A stretch of 64,000 bases of DNA from CAVTWH01 sp963850915. Lineage in GTDB: Bacteria; Actinomycetota; Actinomycetes; Mycobacteriales; Micromonosporaceae. Position numbers and translations under genes: made by a program. This document shows positions 8,953-18,847 of the stretch, one piece after another; within the stretch, counting starts at the first letter, position 1; every line of letters begins with the position of its first letter. The notes beneath the pieces were generated by a model, which was given only the letters and a program-made list of their open reading frames with translations, did no database searches and had not been told where the DNA came from. The stretch covers positions 1 through 64,000 of the forward strand of contig CAWKND010000001.1 in assembly GCA_963850915.1 (NCBI GenBank). The letters are read 5' to 3'.

Positions 8953-10248
8953 TCAGGCCACCAGCCGGTGATGCCAGTCGATGGCCGACGGGTCGGTCAG
9001 GCTGGCCACCTGGTCGATCACCACGCGCAGCCGGCCGGCGTCGTCCGGGGCCGCGCGCCACAGCGGCGCGAAGACCGGGTCGAGGGCGTCCGGAGACCGG
9101 AGAGTCAGCGCGTGTACCAGCTCGGTCAGGATCTCCCGCTGCCGCGTGTACCACGCTTCCGCGCCCCGCTTGCGCAGCACGTACCGCAGCGCGATCCCCT
9201 TCAGCAGCGCGCACTCCGCCCGGGTACGCCGGGGTACCACCAGCTCCGCCGAGTACCGCCGCAGCGGCCCCGGCCCGTACTTCGTGCGGGTGGCGTGCAC
9301 CGCGGCGGCCACCAGCCGGCCGGTCAACACGCTCGTCGCGTGCTTGAGGTTCACCTGGCCAAGGTGGCTGCCGTCGTAGAAGTGCAGCGGCTCGAAAACC
9401 GGGTCGTCGAGCAGTTCGTCGAGGACCGCGGCGAGATCCCCGGCCGATTCGGTGGAGTAGTTTGCCGCCACGTCCTGGCAGAGCGCCGCCCGCTCCTGGG
9501 CGTCGCCGCGCAGCTGGGGCAGGGACAGGTAGCCGCCGTGGAAGCCGTCCTCCACGTCGTGCACCGAGTACGCCACGTCGTCGGCCCAATCCATCACCTG
9601 CGCCTCAAGACAGCGCCGCTCCCCCAGATCCGCGTCGTCGGCCTCCGGGAAATCGCGGATCCAGGCGAAGACCGGGGCGTCATCCGGGTACACGCCGAAT
9701 TTGCGCCGCCCGGGTACCCGGAACCAGGGGTACTTGCAGCACGCGTCGAGCGAGGCCCGGGTCAGGTTGAGCCCGGCCGAGGAGCCGTCCGGCGCGAGTA
9801 CCTTCGCCTCCAGCCGGGTCACCACCCGCAGCGTCTGGGCGTTGCCCTCGAAGCCGCCGCAGGCCTGGGAGACCTCGTCGAGCGCCTGCTCGCCGTTGTG
9901 CCCGAACGGTGGGTGCCCGAGGTCGTGTGCCAGCCCGGCGACGTCCACCACGTCCGGGTCGCAGCCCAGTCGGGCGCCCATCTCGCGGGCGATCTGCGCG
10001 ACCTCCAACGAGTGCGTCAGCCGGGTACGCAGGAAGTCGCTGCCGGCGCCGAGTTGGCTCGAGCCCGGGTTGCCCACCGGGTGTACCTGCGTCTTGGCGG
10101 CCAACCGGCGGAACGCGGCCGAGTGCAGTACCCGCGCCCGATCGCGCTGGTACGGCGTGCGTTCGGCCTCGACCGGCAGCGTACGGGGGTCCTTCGCGGA
10201 CTCCTCGACATAGCGCTGCGCGTCGGCGTCGTCAGGGCTGTTGACCAT
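8953..10248 (-). CDS. dgt: deoxyguanosinetriphosphate triphosphohydrolase-like protein
   Basis: A 431-aa HD-domain dNTPase. The metal site is complete: RLTHSLEVAQ (first His), GLAHDLGHPPFGHNGE (HD pair with downstream His/Asn) and WADDVAYSVHDVEDG (last Asp). Dgt enzymes hydrolyse dGTP to deoxyguanosine and triphosphate, or act as general dNTPases controlling pools. N-terminal RTPYQRDRARVLHSAAFRRL is typical of the actinobacterial type that commonly lies in the dnaG/ppdK/dus/glyS neighbourhood, as here. ATG start at 10248. Length is normal. The C-terminus ends 53 bp before the FAD reductase start on the same strand. Confidence 0.93.
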   Translation of the reverse strand: MVNSPDDADAQRYVEESAKDPRTLPVEAERTPYQRDRARVLHSAAFRRLAAKTQVHPVGNPGSSQLGAGSDFLRTRLTHSLEVAQIAREMGARLGCDPDVVDVAGLAHDLGHPPFGHNGEQALDEVSQACGGFEGNAQTLRVVTRLEAKVLAPDGSSAGLNLTRASLDACCKYPWFRVPGRRKFGVYPDDAPVFAWIRDFPEADDADLGERRCLEAQVMDWADDVAYSVHDVEDGFHGGYLSLPQLRGDAQERAALCQDVAANYSTESAGDLAAVLDELLDDPVFEPLHFYDGSHLGQVNLKHATSVLTGRLVAAAVHATRTKYGPGPLRRYSAELVVPRRTRAECALLKGIALRYVLRKRGAEAWYTRQREILTELVHALTLRSPDALDPVFAPLWRAAPDDAGRLRVVIDQVASLTDPSAIDWHHRLVA

Positions 10249-10314
10249 CGATCCCCGAGCCTAGCGGGGCCCTGATCAACTTTCCGCGCCGCCCTTCTCC
10301 CACAGCGCGCCGAG

Positions 10315-10662
10315 CTACTGCTCCCGGGCGCTGAGCACGCAGAACTCGTTGCCCTCGGGGTCGGCGAGCACGACCCAGGGCTTCTCCCCCTGGCCCACGT
10401 CGATGTGCCGGGCACCCATGTCGATCAGGCGCTCCACCTCGGCGTCCTGGTCGTCCGGGTTGAGGTCGATGTGCAGCCGGTTCTTCAGTGTCTTGGTCTC
10501 GGGGACCGGAACGAAGACCAGGCCGGGGTGGTTATCTCCAGCGATGACGACCTCAATCGCGGTTTCGAAGACCACTTTGTATCCGAGTACCTCGGCCCAC
10601 CAGCGCCCCAACCGGGCCGGGTCCTGACAGTCGACGACGACAGTGAACCACCGACTGGCCAT
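10315..10662 (-). CDS. VOC (glyoxalase/bleomycin-resistance fold) protein
   Basis: A 115-aa single-domain vicinal-oxygen-chelate protein. The opening WFTVVVDCQDPARLGRWWAE, central RLHIDLNPDDQD and closing WVVLADPEGNEFCVL are those of the common actinobacterial VOC family. A His (HIDL) and a Glu (GNEFCV) occupy expected metal-ligand positions, though many members of this subgroup have no known activity. ATG start at 10662. It lies between ppdK and dgt on the same strand but is separated from ppdK by a strong hairpin, so it probably has its own promoter. Confidence 0.88.
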   Translation of the reverse strand: MASRWFTVVVDCQDPARLGRWWAEVLGYKVVFETAIEVVIAGDNHPGLVFVPVPETKTLKNRLHIDLNPDDQDAEVERLIDMGARHIDVGQGEKPWVVLADPEGNEFCVLSAREQ

Positions 10663-10715
10663 CTACCCGTACCTCCCTGGACACCGTTGTGTCGCCGAGG
10701 GTACGCGCCCAACGC

Positions 10716-10758
10716 CCCGCTCGCCCCTCCGGGCGGAGGTCCGGACGGGGCGAGCGGG
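10716..10758 (-). terminator. strong GC hairpin after ppdK
   Basis: CCCGCTCGCCCC (10716-10727) and GGGGCGAGCGGG (10747-10758) are perfect 12-bp complements with a 19-nt loop, starting 4 nt beyond the ppdK stop. No U tract follows, as is common for actinobacterial intrinsic terminators. Confidence 0.75.
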
Positions 10759-10762
10759 CGGT

Positions 10763-13450
10763 TCAGCGACTGTCCGAACCGGCTGTTTCGACGGCTGCCC
10801 GGCCTGCCTCCAGGCGCGCGACCGGTACCCGGAACGGCGAGCAGGACACGTAGTCCAGCCCTACCTCGTGGAAGAAGTGCACCGAGTCGGGGTCGCCGCC
10901 GTGCTCGCCGCACACGCCGATCTTCAGCCCCGGCCGGGCCGCCCGCCCCTCCTCGACTGCGATGCGTACCAGCCGGCCGACCCCGTCCCGGTCGAGTGAC
11001 TCGAACGGGGAGACCCCGAAGATGCCCAGATCCAGGTACTGGGAGAAGAACGAGCCCTCCACGTCGTCCCGGGAGAAGCCCCAGGCCATCTGGGTCAGAT
11101 CGTTGGTACCGAAGGAGAAGAACTGGGCGACGGCGGCGATCTGGCCGGCGGTGAGCGCCGCCCGGGGTACCTCGATCATCGTGCCGATCAGCGTGTCCAC
11201 TTCGACGCCCGACTCCTTGGCGACGTCCCGCAGTACCTGGGCCACCTCGTGGCGTACCGCCTCCAACTCCTGTACCGCACCCACCAACGGCACCATGATC
11301 TCCGGCTGCGGGTCCCCACCGGAGAGTGCCACCGTGGCCGCCGCCTCGGCGATGGCGCGTACCTGCATCGCGAAGAGTCCCGGGATGACCAGCCCGAGGC
11401 GTACCCCGCGCAGCCCCAGCATCGGGTTCTGCTCGTGCATCCGGCGTACCGCCGCCAGCAGCCAGGCGTCGTGCCCCGGGTCCTCGCCCCGCGCCTCGGC
11501 CACCGCGACCTTGACCGCGAGGTCCTCCAGCGCCGGCAGGAACTCGTGCAGCGGCGGGTCGATCAGGCGTACCGTCACCGGCAGCCCCGACATGGCCCGG
11601 AAGATCCCCTCGAAGTCCTTGCGCTGCAACGGAAGTAGCGCGTCCAGGGCGGCCTGCCGGTCGGTGTCGGTGGCGGCCAGGATGAGCCGCTCGACGAGTT
11701 CGCGCCGGTCACCGAGGAACATGTGCTCGGTACGGCACAGCCCGATCCCTTGCGCGCCAAAGCGCCTGGCCCGCTCGGCGTCGGTCGGCGTGTCCGCATT
11801 GGTACGCACCGCCAGTACCCGCCGCGAGTCGGCGTGCCGGAGCAGCCGGTCGACGGCGGTCACCAACGGACCGTCCACCGAACCGGTCTCGAAGTAGCGC
11901 ACCACCGGCGAGTCCTGCACCGGTACCTCGCCGAGGTAGACCCGGCCGGTGGTGCCGTCGACTGACAGCACGTCTCCTTCGGCCACCCGGGTACCGTCCA
12001 CTTCGAACTGTCCTTTGTGGACGTCGACGTTGAGCGCGTCGGCGCCGCAGACGCACGGCTTGCCCATCCCCCGGGCCACCACGGCGGCGTGCGAAGTCTT
12101 GCCGCCCCGGCTGGTGAGGATGCCCTGCGCGGCGATCATGCCGGGCAGGTCGTCGGGGTTGGTTTCGCGGCGTACCAGGATGACCTTTTCTCCTTGCGCC
12201 GCGAGCTCGGTGGCGCGCGCCGCCGTGAACACCACCCTGCCGACAGCGGCCCCGGGCGAGGCGGCCACTCCCCGGGCCAGCTGCGCCGGATGCCCTCCGA
12301 GGTCGAAGGCCGGGAACATCAACTGCGCCAACTGCGCGCCGGTCACCCGGTGTACCGCCTCGTCCAGGTCGATCATGCCCTCGTCGACCAATTGGGTGGC
12401 GATGACGAAGGCGGCGGCCGCGGTCCGCTTACCGACCCGGGTCTGCAGCATCCACAGCTTGCCACGCTCGATGGTGAACTCGATGTCGCACAGGTCGCGG
12501 TAGTGCCCCTCGAGCGTTGCCATGATCCGCATCAGCTCGCTGAAGCTGTTGGGGTCCAACGACTCCAGGGCGTCGAGCGGTACTGTGTTGCGGATCCCGG
12601 CGACCACGTCCTCGCCCTGCGCGTTCTGCAGGTAGTCGCCGTAGACGCCCTGCTCGCCGGTGGCCGGGTCACGGGTGAATGCGACGCCGGTCCCCGAGTC
12701 GGGGCCCAGGTTGCCGAAGACCATCGCGACCACATTGACGGCGGTACCGAGGTCGGCGGGGATCCGCTCCTGCCGCCGGTAGAGCACCGCCCGATCGGCG
12801 TTCCACGAGTCGAAGACCGCGCGGATGGCCAGTTCCAGCTGTGCACGCGGCTGCTGCGGGAAGTCGTGCCCCACATGCTTTCGGAAGATTTCCTTGTACG
12901 CCACCACAAGCTCGCGTAGCGCCGCGGCGTCCAGCTCCACATCACTGGCCACGCCACGCCTGTGCTTCGCCGCGTCCAGCGCGTCCTCGAAGGCTTCGCC
13001 CGGCACGGCACACACCGTCTTGCCGAACATCTGGATCAGCCGCCGGTACGAGTCCCACGCGAACCGCTCGTCGCCCCCCGCCTGTGCCGCAAGGCCCGCC
13101 ACTGACTCGTCGGTCAGCCCGACGTTGAGTACCGTCTCCATCATCCCGGGCATGGAGAACTTGGCGCCCGAGCGTACCGAGACGAGCAGCGGATCGGCCG
13201 CGTCCCCGAGCCGTCGCCCCATAGTGGCTTCGAGTGCGGCGAGGTGCGCACCGATCTCCACCTCCAGTGCGGCTGGCGGCTCCCCGGTCGCCAGGTAGAC
13301 GTTGCACGCCTCCGAGGTGATGGTGAAGCCGGGCGGTACCGGCAGCCCGAGGTTGGTCATCTCGGCCAGGTTCGCGCCTTTGCCACCGAGCAGATCCTTC
13401 AGGTCCTTGTTGCCCTCGGCGAAGTCGTAGACAAACTTCGGTGTCGTCAC
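10763..13450 (-). CDS. ppdK: pyruvate, phosphate dikinase
   Basis: An 895-aa enzyme interconverting pyruvate, ATP and Pi with phosphoenolpyruvate, AMP and PPi. Domains in order: ATP-grasp nucleotide domain with GGKGANLAEM at about residue 22; the phosphohistidine swivelling domain with catalytic His in TSRGGKTSHAAVVARGMGKP near residue 450; and the PEP/pyruvate TIM barrel with GLCRTEHMF and the C-terminal FSFGTNDLTQM and GVCGEHGGDP motifs. Full length for the family. Start ATG 13450 has an AGGGCAG-type ribosome binding site upstream. In actinobacteria it usually acts in gluconeogenic/anaplerotic balancing of PEP and pyruvate and is a frequent neighbour of dgt and glyS, as here. A hairpin terminator follows. 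Confidence 0.96.
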   Translation of the reverse strand: MTTPKFVYDFAEGNKDLKDLLGGKGANLAEMTNLGLPVPPGFTITSEACNVYLATGEPPAALEVEIGAHLAALEATMGRRLGDAADPLLVSVRSGAKFSMPGMMETVLNVGLTDESVAGLAAQAGGDERFAWDSYRRLIQMFGKTVCAVPGEAFEDALDAAKHRRGVASDVELDAAALRELVVAYKEIFRKHVGHDFPQQPRAQLELAIRAVFDSWNADRAVLYRRQERIPADLGTAVNVVAMVFGNLGPDSGTGVAFTRDPATGEQGVYGDYLQNAQGEDVVAGIRNTVPLDALESLDPNSFSELMRIMATLEGHYRDLCDIEFTIERGKLWMLQTRVGKRTAAAAFVIATQLVDEGMIDLDEAVHRVTGAQLAQLMFPAFDLGGHPAQLARGVAASPGAAVGRVVFTAARATELAAQGEKVILVRRETNPDDLPGMIAAQGILTSRGGKTSHAAVVARGMGKPCVCGADALNVDVHKGQFEVDGTRVAEGDVLSVDGTTGRVYLGEVPVQDSPVVRYFETGSVDGPLVTAVDRLLRHADSRRVLAVRTNADTPTDAERARRFGAQGIGLCRTEHMFLGDRRELVERLILAATDTDRQAALDALLPLQRKDFEGIFRAMSGLPVTVRLIDPPLHEFLPALEDLAVKVAVAEARGEDPGHDAWLLAAVRRMHEQNPMLGLRGVRLGLVIPGLFAMQVRAIAEAAATVALSGGDPQPEIMVPLVGAVQELEAVRHEVAQVLRDVAKESGVEVDTLIGTMIEVPRAALTAGQIAAVAQFFSFGTNDLTQMAWGFSRDDVEGSFFSQYLDLGIFGVSPFESLDRDGVGRLVRIAVEEGRAARPGLKIGVCGEHGGDPDSVHFFHEVGLDYVSCSPFRVPVARLEAGRAAVETAGSDSR

Positions 13451-13686
13451 GGCTGCCCTCCTGCCCTCGCGGGTGTGGCGGTACCACCCTTCAATGTTGC
13501 GCGGGACGCTAGGGCAATGCGCAGTGCTACTGCTCAGTTCGTGACGAGTGGCACAGGAAATGGCTGGTGTGGCGCGTGGGAGCTTCCGTGGGAGCGCTCC
13601 TTCGAGCAGATCCGCTCATCATTTCTGCGCGGTTACCGAAGCTGCCTGTCCCTCCCCGGACGGTCGCCTGCCCGCCTGGCCGACAG

Positions 13687-14082
13687 TCAGTTGCCGGGAA
13701 CGACGACGATCTGGTGTGCATCCTCGTAGATGACACAGCCTGGGTCTGACGATCGGACGAGTTCGCAGCCGATGCCGTGTTCGGCGAGGATGCTGAGATA
13801 GCCGTCGACCCGGTCGAGCACTTCGATCGCCGATGACTTGAACCAGGCGGCCGCCCGGGGGTGGACTGTCCGGTCGTAGATGCTGGGCTCCACCGTGCTG
13901 GGGTTGGTGAAGTTCTGCTCGTACCAGGCGTTGTTGGCTTGTCTGAACTCTTCCTGTTCGGCGGTCAGTTTCCCTTCCCGGGCAAGCCCGTTGACCAGCC
14001 CGAACACTCCGGGAAACGTTCCGCGCCCGTTCGGGATGGTGCTCTGGAAGCGTAGATACACCGGTTCGCTCACGAGCCTCAC
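13687..14082 (-). CDS. conserved actinobacterial hypothetical protein
   Basis: About 131 aa, soluble, no signal peptide or membrane helix. Distinctive conserved features are YLRFQSTIPNGRGTFPGVFG at the N-terminus, AWFKSSAIEVLDRVDGYLSI in the middle and a C-terminal VIYEDAHQIVVVP strand. It resembles a widely distributed actinobacterial family without known function. Two GTG starts are possible (14082 and 14073); I give the longer. It lies between ppdK and the CHAT/subtilase operon on the same strand, 51 bp downstream of the latter's last gene, so read-through is possible, but nothing ties it to that system. Confidence 0.7.
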   Translation of the reverse strand: MRLVSEPVYLRFQSTIPNGRGTFPGVFGLVNGLAREGKLTAEQEEFRQANNAWYEQNFTNPSTVEPSIYDRTVHPRAAAWFKSSAIEVLDRVDGYLSILAEHGIGCELVRSSDPGCVIYEDAHQIVVVPGN

Positions 14083-14133
14083 CGTGGCCGAGTCGGACGT
14101 CCAAGAGCAAGTGGCCGCGCCGGCAGCTTCGCG

Positions 14134-15982
14134 CTACTTCGGTAAATCAACCGCACGCCGTGCCGGTTGCCGTACAGCGTGCCCGCCGTCCACGGCTTGC
14201 TCGGCGGGGTGAGTGAGCCGGAGTTGGCCCAGCAGTCCGGAGAGGCGACGTGGCTTGCGGTCCACGCCGGCGTACCCGTACCCGGCACCCGAGTACCAGC
14301 GCACCGGCCGGCCCCGCCGCCCGACGGTCTCGCCCACCCGGGTGGCCGCCGACTCCAGGATCGGCACGGCACGCAGCCGCTGGCGTGGAATCGCCGGCTC
14401 GACCGCCGTCGGCGCGGGCGTGAGGTAGAGGTGGTGTACGGCAACGGGACCGGCGGGTACCGTCTCCAGCCACACGGCGAAGAGTCCGGCGGTACCCACC
14501 TGTACCTCGCCGAGCAACTCCTCGCCACCCGTACCACCCGCCTGTACCCAACCGTCCTGCCCCGGCGTGACCCGGTTCCCTTGTACGCCAACGAAAGGCG
14601 TACGCACGGCGACAGCAGCGGCATTGGTACTGACGTTGCGTACCATCACCCGGTAGAGCTGCCGGTACCGCAGTCCGGTGCCGTGCACCGGAAGCCGCCC
14701 GGTGAACGCCTCGGGTGCCAGTCCACTGTCGCGCACAGCCGCATCCGGCCTGGGTTGACCGGTCACGTTGTCGATCATCGGTACCGGCACCCCACCCAGG
14801 TTGGACAGCGCCGGTCCACTCGCGCTGTGCCCCGGCCGGACGCGTACCTTCGCCTCGATCGCGTCGCCCCAGTACGGCAGTGCATAGGAATCGGTGACCG
14901 ACGGCGGCGTACCCCAGGAGAGCACGGCGCGGATCCGTGCGGTGCCACCGTTTCCAGCCCGTCTCGCGGCCACCGGGTCGAAGGGCAGCGCCGCCGTGTA
15001 CGCCAACCCACCGGACGGCAGTTCGGCGATGTCGTGCGTACCCAGCTCGGCGCTGCCGAGATAGTCCAGCACCCCGACGTCGCCCCAGTCCGCCCAGAAC
15101 GCGACGTACGCGCTACTGCCCGCCGAGCACAGATCTCCGTTGTACCCCAACGATCTACCGATGACGACCGTGGCCACCAGGGTGTCGGTGTTGTTGTCCA
15201 GTCCGACCGCAGCCAGCCGCTCGTAGCGGGTGTTTCCGTTGGCGTTGAACAACTCCGCTACCGTCCCGGCCCAGTCCAGTCGGGCCTCGGCGAACTGGGT
15301 AGCCGTCTCGCGCAGCCGCGCTTCGTCGCCGGAGTGCAGCGCTGCCAACACTTCCGGCAGCGCGTACCGGTGTACAGGTACGTCGCTCTGCCGGTACCGG
15401 CGGATCAACTGCGCCAGGCTCGGCTGGCTCGGTGGCAGCAGGGTCAACTCGCTGTCCAGCAGCGGCTCGTGCCACTCCGGCAGGGCGACCTGCTGGTCGG
15501 CCAGGTACGCCAGGTAGTCACTGAGCCGCAGTGGCCGGGCCGGCAGCCGGATGGCGCACTCCAGCCGGTCCCCGCGCTCCGGCTCGAAGTCGGCCACCCC
15601 GGCTGGCGGCTTCTCCTGGTAGGAAAGGATTGCGCGTACCCGCGGCAGGCTCGGCGTGGCGCAGCTGCCGCGCGGCGGCGCGTACGCCACCCCGACCACA
15701 CAGGAGACCGGCTCCTTCTCGCCGACCCAGCCGTCGCTGACCGGAGTCGCCGCGAGCCCCACGTCGACAAAACCGTCCCCCAGGTCGACGAAGAACCGCA
15801 CAAACTCCCGGGCAGCCAGCTCCCGGGCCAGCCAGCTCCCGGGCAGCGGGCTGGCTCTGCCCCCGGTACCCTGCCGCCCTGGTTATTGCGATGGTCGCCT
15901 CCAGCCGGCCCCGCTCCGGGCTGTAACCCACCGCGAGCAGCTCTTCCTGGCTGGCCGCCCGGTCTTCCGTCACTGTCCGCAC
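14134..15982 (-). pseudogene. two-module hypothetical protein, last gene of the CHAT/subtilase operon, frameshifted
   Basis: The protein contains two related modules. Module 1 begins ELLAVGYSPERGRLEATIAI and continues (after a frame change) EFVRFFVDLGDGFVDVG. Module 2 has ERLAAVGLDNNTDTLVATVV, a GYNGDLCSAGSSAYVAFWAD core and YLGSAELGTHDI. The shared pattern looks like beta-rich modules, but I do not know a function. A distal part (about 420-470) contains further strands. No signal peptide is evident. The start is uncertain (GTG 15982 or 15973). The frame changes inside a 15/16-bp tandem repeat at 15805-15850: removing the two extra units (31 bp) would join GQSQPAA directly to REFVRF in one frame. 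As written only about 555 codons from 15801 are continuous. It follows the CHAT gene by 143 bp. Confidence 0.6.
15805..15850. repeat. 15/16-bp tandem repeat causing a frameshift
   Basis: Three consecutive units start CTCCCGGGC (15805-15819, 15820-15835, 15836-15850), of 15, 16 and 15 bp. The first two beyond the ancestral copy add 31 bp, which is not a multiple of three, and so break the hypothetical protein that spans them. Confidence 0.85.
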
Positions 15983-16124
15983 CGCGCCGCCCCTTCGCGT
16001 CTGCCGAACCTCATGCCGGACAGTGCGGTTGGCGAGGTCGCCAGATACGCGAGATGCACGATTTGGCATATCTACCGAAAATCCTGCCGGTGATGCTGCC
16101 GCACACGTGCGCCGGGCGGCTGGC

Positions 16125-18806
16125 TCAGCCTGCTCCAAATGCCACGAAGGTTGGCAGTGCCTCCTTCTCGCCGGCCGCCGCCAACGCCCGCGCCGGCCCG
16201 GCGCCGTCGACCAGACCCCGGTGCAGCGCGGTCATCACGGCCGCGGCGCTCTCATGGCTCACCCGGCAGACCGACGAGACCACACACGCGGTACCGGCAT
16301 AGAGCAGCGCGGCGGTGAACCCCAACTGCTCGTCCCCCGGGCGTACCACCGACCGCCCCACGTCACAGGCGGAGAGCGTGATCAGCCGGGGTACCGCCGC
16401 CAGCCGCTGCACGTCGTAGGCGAGCAGCGGCCCGTCGGCCAGGTCGAGCCGGGAGAACAGCACGTTCTCCGGCTCGTGGTGCCCGTGCCCGGCCAGGTGC
16501 GCCAGCTCGGCACCGTCGAGCGCGGCCAGCGTCGCCGCCACCGTGGCCCGACCGCCACGCAGATCCAGGCAGCCCGGCCGCACCGCGGCGATCTCGTCAA
16601 ACTCCCGATCGACATGCTCCAGTGCCGGCCCGGCCGCGAGCAACACCCGACCATCGCCGCTGCGCTGACTGTCCCGCCGACCGCCGTCCCGTTGACCGCC
16701 GTCCCGTTGACCGCCGTCCCGCCGACCACTGTCCGGATGGTGAGGGCTGTCCACTGTGGACACCGGCGACGCCCAGGCAGACGCGGCAGCGGACGCGGAG
16801 CGGGCGGCGTTGAGCCAGACCGCGGCGGACGGGGCGACGCTGACCGGCCGGCCGCGCAGGATCGGCAGCATCGCCCAGGGCAGCGCGGCCAGCTCAGCTG
16901 CCGGGACCAGTACCAGCTCCCGCTCGCCCAGCAGCCCGGCGAGCGGCCGGAACAGCCTGTCCCCCAACACTTCCAGCTGCCGCCGTAGCGACGCCTGTAC
17001 CACCGCCGCCAGCCGCTCCGGCAGCGTACGCCCGGCCAGCGCGTCGAGATCCGCGAGCAGCCGGCGTACCACCTCGGCCAGCCCGTCGGCGGCGCCCAGC
17101 GGTACCAGCCGGGTACGCCCACCGACCACCACCACGGCACCCAAAGCGTTGTCCTGCAACAGGTAGCTCACCAACGCCCGATCCCCGAGCGCCGGTCCGA
17201 GTCCGGCGAGCCGGCCGGCTCCTGAGTCAACCGACGCGCCCGTACCGGCCACCTGCCACTCGCGCTCGCGCAGGTCCCGCTCCAGCTCGGCGCATTGGGC
17301 CGCGGTGGCCGGGTCCCGCACGCCGGCCAGCTCGGCGGTACGCAGCTGGTGGCGCAGTTGGCGCAGGCGCGCGAGTGCCTCGGCAGTCTCCGGGTCGTCC
17401 GGCGGGCGTACCGGCAACACCCGGAAGGCCTGGGCGCGGGAGCGCTCCGACCAGTCCAGTACCGTCCGCGGCGTACCCCCGGCCAGCGCCGTACGCAGCC
17501 CGAAGGTGGCCAGCTCGCGGCCGAGCGCGGCGGTACTCACCCGCAGGTCCAGGCTGCCCAACCGGGCCCGCCGGTCGTGCAGTGCGGCGAGCCCGGCGCT
17601 GGCCTCGCCCAGCGCCCGGGACCGCGCCCGTGCCGGGGTCGGCTGTGCCTGGGCGAGCACGAGTTCGGCCCGGGTCAGCCGGCGCAGCAGCAGTGTCTCC
17701 AGCCAGAACGAGCGCGCCCGACCGGCCTGCTCCACCAGTGTCTGCGCAGCAGCCAGCTGGCCACCGCGGATGCGTACCCGCGCCGCCAACAGCTGCGCCA
17801 GGCGCGCGTCGTCGGCGAGCCCGAGTACCCCCAACTGCCGGGCGAGGCGGACCGCCCGGTTGGCGAGCGCGCTGTCCGGGCGTACCAGGAAATCCGCGCG
17901 CAGCCGCAGCAGCCCGGCCAGCGCCGACCAGGCGGTGTTGTGCCGGCGCCGGAAGCCGGCCGCGGCCCGGTCGGCCCAGTGCGCCGCGCCCGCCGCGTCA
18001 CCCACGCCGAGTGCGGCCCGCGCCAGCAGCAGCTGTGCCTCGGCCTCGTCCTGGCTGAGCCGCTGCTCGGCGAAGGCCGCCACCGCTTCGGTGAGCGACT
18101 CCGCCGCCTGCCCGGCCAGCCCGACGGCGAGCAGCGCGCGCGCCCGCGCGGCGGCCACGACCGGCAGCACGCCGGGCGCCTCGGTGCGGTAGATCGCCTC
18201 CGCCCGGGCCAGCTGGCCGAGCGCGCCCGCGACATCACCCGACTGCACGTCGATCAGGCCCAGGTTGTGCAGCGCCTTCGCCTCGATGAGGCGCAAACCG
18301 TTGGTGGCGGCCAGTTCCCGGCAGGCCCGCAGGTCTTCGGTGGCGGCCCGGACCCGGCCGCCGGCAGCCAGCAGTCCAGAGCGGTTCAGCAGGGTACGCG
18401 CCAGCACAACGGTGTGCGGTGACCCGGTCAGCAGCGGTACCGCCGCCCCGAAGTACCGCAGCGCCTGTTCACCGTCGCCGGTACGCAGCAGCATCAGCGC
18501 GCGCTGCTGTACCAGGATGCCCTCGTCGGCCGGGTCGACCAGCTCCGCCGCCGTATCCAGCAGGGCGAAGCCGGGCCGGGTGTGCCCCTGCTCGGATTCG
18601 GCGTACGCCAGGCTGATCAGCAGTCGGGCGGCGAGTGCCCGGTGCCTGGTCGGCAACGCGCCGCCGGCCGTACCGGGTGACCAGCCGAGCAGCCGCAGTC
18701 CCTGGCGCAGCCGCCGGCTGGCGGTGTCGGGCCGGCCCGCGGCGGTGGCCGCGACCCCGCTCTGCTGCAACTGCCGCGCCCGGTCGAGTACGTCCTGCGC
18801 CGGCAC
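16125..18806 (-). CDS. TPR-CHAT caspase-like protease
   Basis: An 893-aa protein. Residues about 1-480 are an all-helical, Ala/Leu/Arg-rich array of TPR-like repeats (for example ALHNLGLIDVQSGDVAGALG). Residues about 560-893 form a CHAT (caspase HetF-associated with TPRs) domain: the predicted catalytic His is in ELAHLAGHGHHEPENVLFS (about H774) and Cys in RLITLSACDVGRS (about C814), with PLLAYDVQRL and a C-terminal ALLYAGTACVVSSVCRVS strand. CHAT domains are cysteine peptidases of bacterial conflict and signalling systems. A hydrophilic RDGGQ repeat insert (about 700) separates the two halves of the domain. GTG 18806 is preferred over GTG 18815 because GGAGGAGG then sits at proper spacing. 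It follows the 169-aa gene by 41 bp in the subtilase-sigma operon. The activating partner and substrate are unknown. Confidence 0.85.
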   Translation of the reverse strand: MPAQDVLDRARQLQQSGVAATAAGRPDTASRRLRQGLRLLGWSPGTAGGALPTRHRALAARLLISLAYAESEQGHTRPGFALLDTAAELVDPADEGILVQQRALMLLRTGDGEQALRYFGAAVPLLTGSPHTVVLARTLLNRSGLLAAGGRVRAATEDLRACRELAATNGLRLIEAKALHNLGLIDVQSGDVAGALGQLARAEAIYRTEAPGVLPVVAAARARALLAVGLAGQAAESLTEAVAAFAEQRLSQDEAEAQLLLARAALGVGDAAGAAHWADRAAAGFRRRHNTAWSALAGLLRLRADFLVRPDSALANRAVRLARQLGVLGLADDARLAQLLAARVRIRGGQLAAAQTLVEQAGRARSFWLETLLLRRLTRAELVLAQAQPTPARARSRALGEASAGLAALHDRRARLGSLDLRVSTAALGRELATFGLRTALAGGTPRTVLDWSERSRAQAFRVLPVRPPDDPETAEALARLRQLRHQLRTAELAGVRDPATAAQCAELERDLREREWQVAGTGASVDSGAGRLAGLGPALGDRALVSYLLQDNALGAVVVVGGRTRLVPLGAADGLAEVVRRLLADLDALAGRTLPERLAAVVQASLRRQLEVLGDRLFRPLAGLLGERELVLVPAAELAALPWAMLPILRGRPVSVAPSAAVWLNAARSASAAASAWASPVSTVDSPHHPDSGRRDGGQRDGGQRDGGRRDSQRSGDGRVLLAAGPALEHVDREFDEIAAVRPGCLDLRGGRATVAATLAALDGAELAHLAGHGHHEPENVLFSRLDLADGPLLAYDVQRLAAVPRLITLSACDVGRSVVRPGDEQLGFTAALLYAGTACVVSSVCRVSHESAAAVMTALHRGLVDGAGPARALAAAGEKEALPTFVAFGAG
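16666..16725. repeat. 15-bp tandem repeat inside the CHAT gene
   Basis: Four units of 15 bp (consensus CCGCCGTCCCGTTGA; 16666, 16681, 16696, 16711) encode RDGGQ-type pentapeptides in a loop of the CHAT domain. Unit length is a multiple of three, so copy changes keep frame. Confidence 0.85.
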
Positions 18807-18847
18807 CGCCGCCACCTCCTCCGCTCTGACCCGCGCAAAAGGCGGCC

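Noticed and set aside
7382..8971. Long open stretch on the plus strand opposite the FAD reductase
   Set aside because: Antisense of a well-conserved gene in high-GC DNA; its translation has no family features.
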